64,000 bases of DNA from an uncultured Bacteroidales bacterium (GTDB taxonomy: Bacteria; Bacteroidota; Bacteroidia; Bacteroidales; FEN-979): the NCBI GenBank assembly GCA_903916595.1, contig CAIWXI010000031.1:107154-171153 (forward strand), in the 5' to 3' direction. Shown piece by piece: positions 59,093-64,000 of the stretch; position 1 is the stretch's first letter, and every line of letters begins with the position of its first letter. The position numbers and the translations under genes are program-made. Under the pieces are notes generated by a model. It was not told the origin of the DNA and ran no database searches. It saw only the letters and a program-made list of their open reading frames with translations.

Positions 59093-59860
59093 ATGAAAAG
59101 GATCATATCATATAATGTAAACGGGATCAGGTCGGCAGTTTCGAAAGGCCTTTCCGACTGGCTCCTTGCGGCTGACCCCGATATCGTTTGTTTCCAGGAA
59201 ACCAAGGCTCAGCCCGACCAGATTCCTGTTGAACTGTTCGAAGCCCTCGGTTACCATCATTACTGGTTTTCGGCTGTAAAGAAAGGATACAGCGGAGTTG
59301 GTATTCTTTCGAAAATCAAGCCCGATCACGTGGATTTTGGCATGAACGTTCAGAAGTATGATGATGAAGGAAGGACCATCATGGCGCATTTCGGGGATAT
59401 TACGGTGATGAGCGTATATCATCCCTCAGGAACCAGCGGGGATGTACGACAGGGCTTTAAAATGGGCTGGCTGGATGATTTCCTTGATTACGCCGGCGAA
59501 CTACGTAAGACCCGCCCAAATCTTATCCTCTGCGGCGATTTTAACATCTGTCATAAGCCCATCGATATTCATGATCCGATCAGAAATGCCACGAGCAGCG
59601 GCTTCTTACCCGAAGAAAGAGAGTGGCTCACGAAATTTTTCGACAGCGGGTTCATTGATACTTTCAGATTGTTCAACCGGGAGCCAAAGCAATACACCTG
59701 GTGGAGTTTCCGTGCGGGCGCCCGGTCAAAGAACCTTGGCTGGCGTATCGATTACCAGGTGGTGACGCCTCCGCTCGAGAATCGTTTGATGAGGGCCGCG
59801 GTTCTGCCCGACGCCAGGCATTCAGACCATTGTCCGACCATGCTCGAAGTCGATTTTTGA
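59093..59860 (+). CDS. xth: Exodeoxyribonuclease III / AP endonuclease
   Basis: 255 aa. The endonuclease/exonuclease/phosphatase fold motifs are complete: ISYNVNGIRSAVSKGL, FQETKAQ (metal Glu), LCGDFNICHKPIDI, WRIDYQVV and the catalytic RHSDHCPTMLEVDF. It repairs abasic sites and 3'-blocked ends. It is divergent from the ClC gene and convergent with the large barrel protein. Confidence 0.95.
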   Translation: MKRIISYNVNGIRSAVSKGLSDWLLAADPDIVCFQETKAQPDQIPVELFEALGYHHYWFSAVKKGYSGVGILSKIKPDHVDFGMNVQKYDDEGRTIMAHFGDITVMSVYHPSGTSGDVRQGFKMGWLDDFLDYAGELRKTRPNLILCGDFNICHKPIDIHDPIRNATSSGFLPEEREWLTKFFDSGFIDTFRLFNREPKQYTWWSFRAGARSKNLGWRIDYQVVTPPLENRLMRAAVLPDARHSDHCPTMLEVDF

Positions 59861-59928
59861 CCATAAGGCCTGATCGGCGGGCCGATGCAAAGAAACAAGC
59901 TCAGAAGCGTCCTGTAATTTTGAGGGTT

Positions 59929-62865
59929 TCAGAAATTCACCGCGTAAACAAACTGGCAGCCCCAGCTGTTATTGCCGGGGAAATACATGGGCCTTACTCC
60001 CAGATCGAAGGGGTAGGCAAACCTCAGGAGATGCAACTGGGCCGTGAGCTCGGAACCAATGGTCTGGTAAAGATCAGGGAGGTTCCAGTTGATGGTTGTG
60101 TCATCGTCGCCCATGGCCTGGTCATAAAAAAGGTTCAGGATGAAGCGTTTGAAATAAAACACTCCACCCACACTCCAGTCGGGGCAAAACAGGGGGAATT
60201 TATAGTTTACTGAAAAACTGATCAGGTGGTTGTCATAACCATTTGTATATCCCCTGGGATAAGGGATGACTTCTGAATAGCTGTAACCGTAAACCGTATT
60301 TTCATTTCTCTGCTGATAGCCGCCATAAAGCCAGATGCCGTGATGTCTGAGCATGCCGGGAAAATACAGATTGGTCTGCACAGCCCAGATAGAACCCATA
60401 TCATTACTTCCAAAAGGGCAATTCGTAAGGCTTGCCGAGAAGCTCTGTCCCCAGCGGGGATACATGTCCTGGTAATTCGAACGCTTGTATTGATAATAAC
60501 TCAAACTATAGCTTAAGGTGTTGACCCAGCCTTTGGTGAATGGTTCTGGGGTGGTCTTGTCGTGGATCACATCAATGAGGGAAGCGCTGATCGAGGGCGT
60601 CAGTCCGCGGTACCACGTTCCACGAGTAAAATTCAAAGGTACAGAAACCTGAACGCTAAGCTTGAACTCGTTCCAGGTGAACCTTGTTCTTGGCGAGGTA
60701 TTGCTGGTGATGTAATACCCCGCCCTTTTTCCAAAAGAGGCATTCATGTCAAACACCGGAAAAAGTCCCTGGTAGCTGAAATTCAGATAGAACTGCCCGG
60801 TCCTGTCATTGTAATCCCAGTCATAGCCCGCAGAGGCAAATGCCGAGCTGAGCAGGTTTTGCGATAAAGCCATCACCCCGGGATGTAAAGTCAGGTTGGA
60901 AATACTGAGCGATACCGGCGCCCAGGAGTGAATATTGAACAGGTGTGCGGCCTTTGAATATTTTGATGACGGATAAGTACTGTGGCGAATCCCCACCGAG
61001 TCCCAGTTCTGCGAAGGCTCCCCGAACATCTTGTACAAACGGTCATTTAAGAGTGTGTCCTGAATGTTTACCTTATCCTGTGCGGCTAAGATATCATAGA
61101 GTTTGAAAGAGTTATCCTGCAATTTGTTCAAAGGTGTCCAGGTGGATGTGTCTGTATTGGCTTCAGATATCATCAGCCCGTCGCTGCAGTATTCCGAGTA
61201 AAGAAACTTTGTCTTGCCGGAGTTGAAATCGGGATCATAAGCGCCGAAGGGAGCTGAAGTGACCTGCGAGATGATGTCGGTGACGGTATCGGTAGCGTAA
61301 AGGTTCTCGATCCCCGTATAGTCCGACGAAAATAAAAGCTTGTCTTTATACATATGCGACGGGCCGTCGATGCCTGTATACGTATATGCCAACTGGTATT
61401 TCGTATCATTTGTTGAAAGGTTCCATGTTGAGATGGTTTTTCCTTTTTCGTTCATGTAAATGCATACGACCTGATTGTCGTCATCGGTAAAGTCGGGCGA
61501 CTGGAACGTGGCGCTGCCTTCAGCCTTTTTAGAGTACAGCACTTTGCCATTTGCTGTGCTCAGGACTTCCAGAAAAGATTCCCCTTGTGGGCTATTTCTA
61601 ACGGCCACTATCATATCGCCTTTGTTTGAAAGTACAGGAGCGAAGTATCTGGATCTGGTAGTGAGGTGGCGGGTTTTACGGGTCTTCAGGTCATAAATTA
61701 AAATGCAGGAATAATCTCTGTTCTCCCAGCGGATGTCGGGCTCATATTCAGCCCAGGCGATGAGATTGCCCGAGATGGAGTTACTGCCATCCTCATAAGC
61801 TCCAATCTGAAAAAGTTTCTTCTCCCGGCCATTCATATCAATGCTTACAAAGCGGTCAACATCTTCATTGGTCTTTCGCTCGGCAATGATGACGCTGTCG
61901 TTATAGTACATGGGATGAGTGAATGTTGTATAATTTTTCGGATTTCGCTTTGTGATCATCCTGGATTTGGTCCTGGGTGTTTTACGGTCCTGTTCCTTCC
62001 ATAGGCTGTCTAGCTCGCCCAGAGATTTTTTATACCATTTTACCATTGAAAGCCCTGTGGTACGTCTGATGCCATCGGCAAACGGCACAACCATGAAGGG
62101 ATACTTCGCCACGTGGTCAAGGCTGTAATTCCAAAGCTCAGGTCCATAATTTTTTCTTCCCATACCCACAAGGTAATATCCCAGCTCATAAGCGTCGGGA
62201 ATAAAGGTTTTATAAGAACCCAGAACGGCCCGGTTGAAGTTATATATCCCTTTTTCGAGTAGCTGGGCCCGCAACACGGCTTCAAACCAGCCGGAACGGC
62301 CGCGCCCCGACTTGCTCAGGGAAGTTTCGGTAACCGTGGCATCACCTTCAAGGAACCATCTCGGGACAAATGCGCCCAATATTCCGCCGGTAGCCTGCTC
62401 ACCAAAGACATAATACAATGCCCTGGTAAACCCCTTGTTCATCTTGTTGATCTGCAGGGCGTGACGGTACTCATGAATAGAGAGTTGCTCTAACCATTCT
62501 TCGGCGTATTCGTCGGGATCAGGAGCGGTATAATATTCAATGCGTTTGGGAGCCCAAACAGTGATCCCGTTGGAAATGCTAGATTGGGTATGGATCAGAA
62601 TCGGAATCCTTGGCAGCTTTGCCGAGAGGGTTTTTGTCTCGTACAGGCAAACCTTATCCATGATGTTGGCAATGTACTGGGCGTGGATTTCGTAGGTCGA
62701 AGGATAGATAACTTTATAATGATCTGTCTTGATCTGTTTCCATCGAATGGATGCCGGATCCTGGCCGGTAGAGAAATACTGGCCCATAAGGGTAAGAGGA
62801 AGACTTCCGATAAGAAATGGAATGAAGATTACTATCAGAAATAGCCTTAGACCGGTGGTTCTCAT
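59929..62865 (-). CDS. HExxH peptidase-like / beta-propeller / outer-membrane barrel protein
   Basis: 978 aa from MRTTGLRLFLIVIFIPFLIGSLPLTLMGQ (ATG 62865), a signal peptide; the ORF-track start overlaps hldD. The N-terminal ~320 residues are a gluzincin-like domain: HEYRHAL (HExxH) and PRWFLEGDATVTET (third glutamate). A TolB-like propeller follows (about 330-620; YDLKTRKTRHLTTRSRYFAPVLSNKGDMIVAV). The last ~330 residues are alternating strands ending in phenylalanine (CQFVYAVNF), like an outer-membrane barrel. It may be a surface-anchored protease. Substrate unknown. Confidence 0.78.
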   Translation of the reverse strand: MRTTGLRLFLIVIFIPFLIGSLPLTLMGQYFSTGQDPASIRWKQIKTDHYKVIYPSTYEIHAQYIANIMDKVCLYETKTLSAKLPRIPILIHTQSSISNGITVWAPKRIEYYTAPDPDEYAEEWLEQLSIHEYRHALQINKMNKGFTRALYYVFGEQATGGILGAFVPRWFLEGDATVTETSLSKSGRGRSGWFEAVLRAQLLEKGIYNFNRAVLGSYKTFIPDAYELGYYLVGMGRKNYGPELWNYSLDHVAKYPFMVVPFADGIRRTTGLSMVKWYKKSLGELDSLWKEQDRKTPRTKSRMITKRNPKNYTTFTHPMYYNDSVIIAERKTNEDVDRFVSIDMNGREKKLFQIGAYEDGSNSISGNLIAWAEYEPDIRWENRDYSCILIYDLKTRKTRHLTTRSRYFAPVLSNKGDMIVAVRNSPQGESFLEVLSTANGKVLYSKKAEGSATFQSPDFTDDDNQVVCIYMNEKGKTISTWNLSTNDTKYQLAYTYTGIDGPSHMYKDKLLFSSDYTGIENLYATDTVTDIISQVTSAPFGAYDPDFNSGKTKFLYSEYCSDGLMISEANTDTSTWTPLNKLQDNSFKLYDILAAQDKVNIQDTLLNDRLYKMFGEPSQNWDSVGIRHSTYPSSKYSKAAHLFNIHSWAPVSLSISNLTLHPGVMALSQNLLSSAFASAGYDWDYNDRTGQFYLNFSYQGLFPVFDMNASFGKRAGYYITSNTSPRTRFTWNEFKLSVQVSVPLNFTRGTWYRGLTPSISASLIDVIHDKTTPEPFTKGWVNTLSYSLSYYQYKRSNYQDMYPRWGQSFSASLTNCPFGSNDMGSIWAVQTNLYFPGMLRHHGIWLYGGYQQRNENTVYGYSYSEVIPYPRGYTNGYDNHLISFSVNYKFPLFCPDWSVGGVFYFKRFILNLFYDQAMGDDDTTINWNLPDLYQTIGSELTAQLHLLRFAYPFDLGVRPMYFPGNNSWGCQFVYAVNF

Positions 62866-62866
62866 T

Positions 62867-63832
62867 TCAATAATATCTTGCTGACTGCAGGTAGGCCTGA
62901 ACATACTCAGTGATCCCTTCTTCAAGGCTGTGGAAGGGTTTTGAATAGCCTGCCTGAACTAATTTATCCATTTTCGCTTCGGTGAAATACTGGTATTTGT
63001 CGCGGATATCGGCCGGGGTATCGATGAATTCAATCCTGGGTTCCAGCTCCTGAGCTTTAAAGACAGTCTTCGCCAGGTCAAGGAATGCACGGGCTTTCCC
63101 TGTGCCCAGATTGTAGATGCCCTGATTTTCACGGTGTTCGTATAGGAAAAACAACACATCCACAACATCTTTCACATAGATGAAATCACGCAGCTGCATC
63201 CCATCCTGATAATCGGGATGGTGTGAACGGAAGAGCTTCACTTTTCCTGAAGTCCGGATCTGGTTAAAAGCATGAAAAACCACCGATGCCATCCGCCCTT
63301 TATGAAATTCATTGGGGCCGTAAACGTTGAAAAATTTTAATCCGAACCAGGCCGGGGGAGCAGAAACCTGCTTTAAAACCCATTTGTCAAAGTCGTTTTT
63401 CGAAACCCCGTATGGGTTCAGAGGGTGAAGACGGGCTACCAGCCCGTGGCTGTCGTCATACCCAAGCGAGCCGTCGCCGTAAGTGGCCGCTGAAGATGCG
63501 TAAACCAGCGGGATACCATGCTCAGTGCAGAAAGTCCAGATCTTTTTACTGTAGCCAAGATTCAGTTCATCGAATACCTGCATATTGAATTCAGTAGTGT
63601 CGGTGCGGGCGCCGATATGAAAAATGAACTCAATTTCTTTTGCATGAGCAGGCAGCCATGAGAAAAGATCCTTTCTCTCTACTTTTTCACGGAATACTTT
63701 ATGAGTAAAATTATTACTCTTTTCGGGATGCGAAAAATCATCCACAATAACAATATCCCTGATTCCCTTATTGTTAAGCTTGCCTACAAGACAACTTCCT
63801 ATAAATCCAGCCGCTCCTGTTACTATGATCAT
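62867..63832 (-). CDS. hldD: ADP-L-glycero-D-manno-heptose 6-epimerase
   Basis: 321 aa, extended SDR. Signatures are IIVTGAAGFIGSCLVGKLN (NADP site), IFHIGARTDTTE, ASSAATYGDGS and the catalytic YGVSK, followed by FNVYGPNEFHKGRMASV, typical of HldD/RfaD. It makes the heptose precursor of LPS inner core, which fits the LPS transport genes in the window. The large barrel-protein gene begins 1 bp after its stop. Confidence 0.93.
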   Translation of the reverse strand: MIIVTGAAGFIGSCLVGKLNNKGIRDIVIVDDFSHPEKSNNFTHKVFREKVERKDLFSWLPAHAKEIEFIFHIGARTDTTEFNMQVFDELNLGYSKKIWTFCTEHGIPLVYASSAATYGDGSLGYDDSHGLVARLHPLNPYGVSKNDFDKWVLKQVSAPPAWFGLKFFNVYGPNEFHKGRMASVVFHAFNQIRTSGKVKLFRSHHPDYQDGMQLRDFIYVKDVVDVLFFLYEHRENQGIYNLGTGKARAFLDLAKTVFKAQELEPRIEFIDTPADIRDKYQYFTEAKMDKLVQAGYSKPFHSLEEGITEYVQAYLQSARYY

Positions 63833-63865
63833 AATTCGTTATGCGTTATTGCGTTCAGTGTTAAA

Positions 63866-64000
63866 TCGTACATCGTACATCGTACATCGTACATCGTACA
63901 TCGTACATCGTACATCGTACATCGTACATCGTACATCGTACATCGTACATCGTACATCGTACATCGTACATCGTACATCGTACATCGTACATCGTACATC
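63866..64000. repeat. (TCGTACA)n array, cut by the window edge
   Basis: About 19 perfect TCGTACA units run to the last base of the window, upstream of hldD. It is the longest array here. The same 7-mer appears at 1094-1137, 2947-2970 (inverted) and 3058-3100. Confidence 0.95.

Overview
This 64 kb window reads as chromosome of an anaerobic member of the Bacteroidota, probably Bacteroidales or Marinilabiliales-like. The evidence is TAnnTTTG-type promoter -7 boxes, a type IX secretion (T9SS) sorting tail, DUF2723 and OstA-like envelope proteins, HldD, LptD and LptF/G-family permeases, and anaerobe markers (a rubrerythrin-like protein and a HydB/NuoF-type flavoprotein complex). No tRNA, rRNA, CRISPR array, insertion sequence or phage gene was recognised. 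Coding density is high. Many spacers consist of short tandem arrays of 7-9 bp units, and these are a signature of the replicon.

Layout. 1-10.4 kb: a redox operon (NuoE-like, HydB/NuoF-like, and a very large fused 2Fe-2S/GltD/NuoG-like protein), then a rubrerythrin-like protein. It is flanked by two paralogous PEP/pyruvate-binding-domain proteins. 10.4-22 kb: CorA, a secreted heparinase II/III-like lyase with a T9SS tail, a carboxypeptidase-regulatory-domain protein, a PPP phosphatase, GpmA, a DUF2723 membrane glycosyltransferase, a polysaccharide deacetylase whose 3' end overprints radC, RadC and BirA. 22-25.3 kb: a decayed TlpA/DUF5106 pseudogene, an SDR protein, a beta-barrel-like protein and a 40-aa lipoprotein missed by the ORF track. 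25.4-38.5 kb: Ung, an MbnP/MbnH-like pair, IspE, an LptF/G-family permease, a GT39 protein, Tgt, a GT2 protein, an ECF sigma factor, HutU and an M28 peptidase. 38.8-41.4 kb: ECF sigma, single-pass anti-sigma-like protein and exported CHAT protease, as one overlapping operon. 41.4-49.6 kb: an envelope cluster (RidA, LptD, amidase, MlaD, OstA-like) plus a winged-helix regulator and membrane protein. 49.8-53.2 kb: GatE and GatD, the archaeal-type Glu-tRNA(Gln) amidotransferase. 53.2-57.3 kb: an accessory island with a small membrane protein, a clan AA aspartic protease, an FGE/C-type-lectin-fold protein whose last 36 codons look like a diversity-generating-retroelement (DGR) variable region, and an exported caspase-family protease. 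57.3-64 kb: ClC, Xth, a large HExxH/propeller/barrel protein and HldD, ending in a 7-bp repeat array that runs off the window.

The most interesting systems are: (1) the FGE-variable-region plus caspase pair, whose reverse transcriptase and template repeat are not in the window; (2) the sigma/anti-sigma/CHAT operon, which could be a protease-triggered transcription switch; (3) GatDE in a bacterium; (4) the fused NuoG-like flavoprotein that has lost the molybdenum-site motifs; (5) the MbnP/MbnH pair. All statements come from reading the sequence and from memory of protein families; no database search was run.
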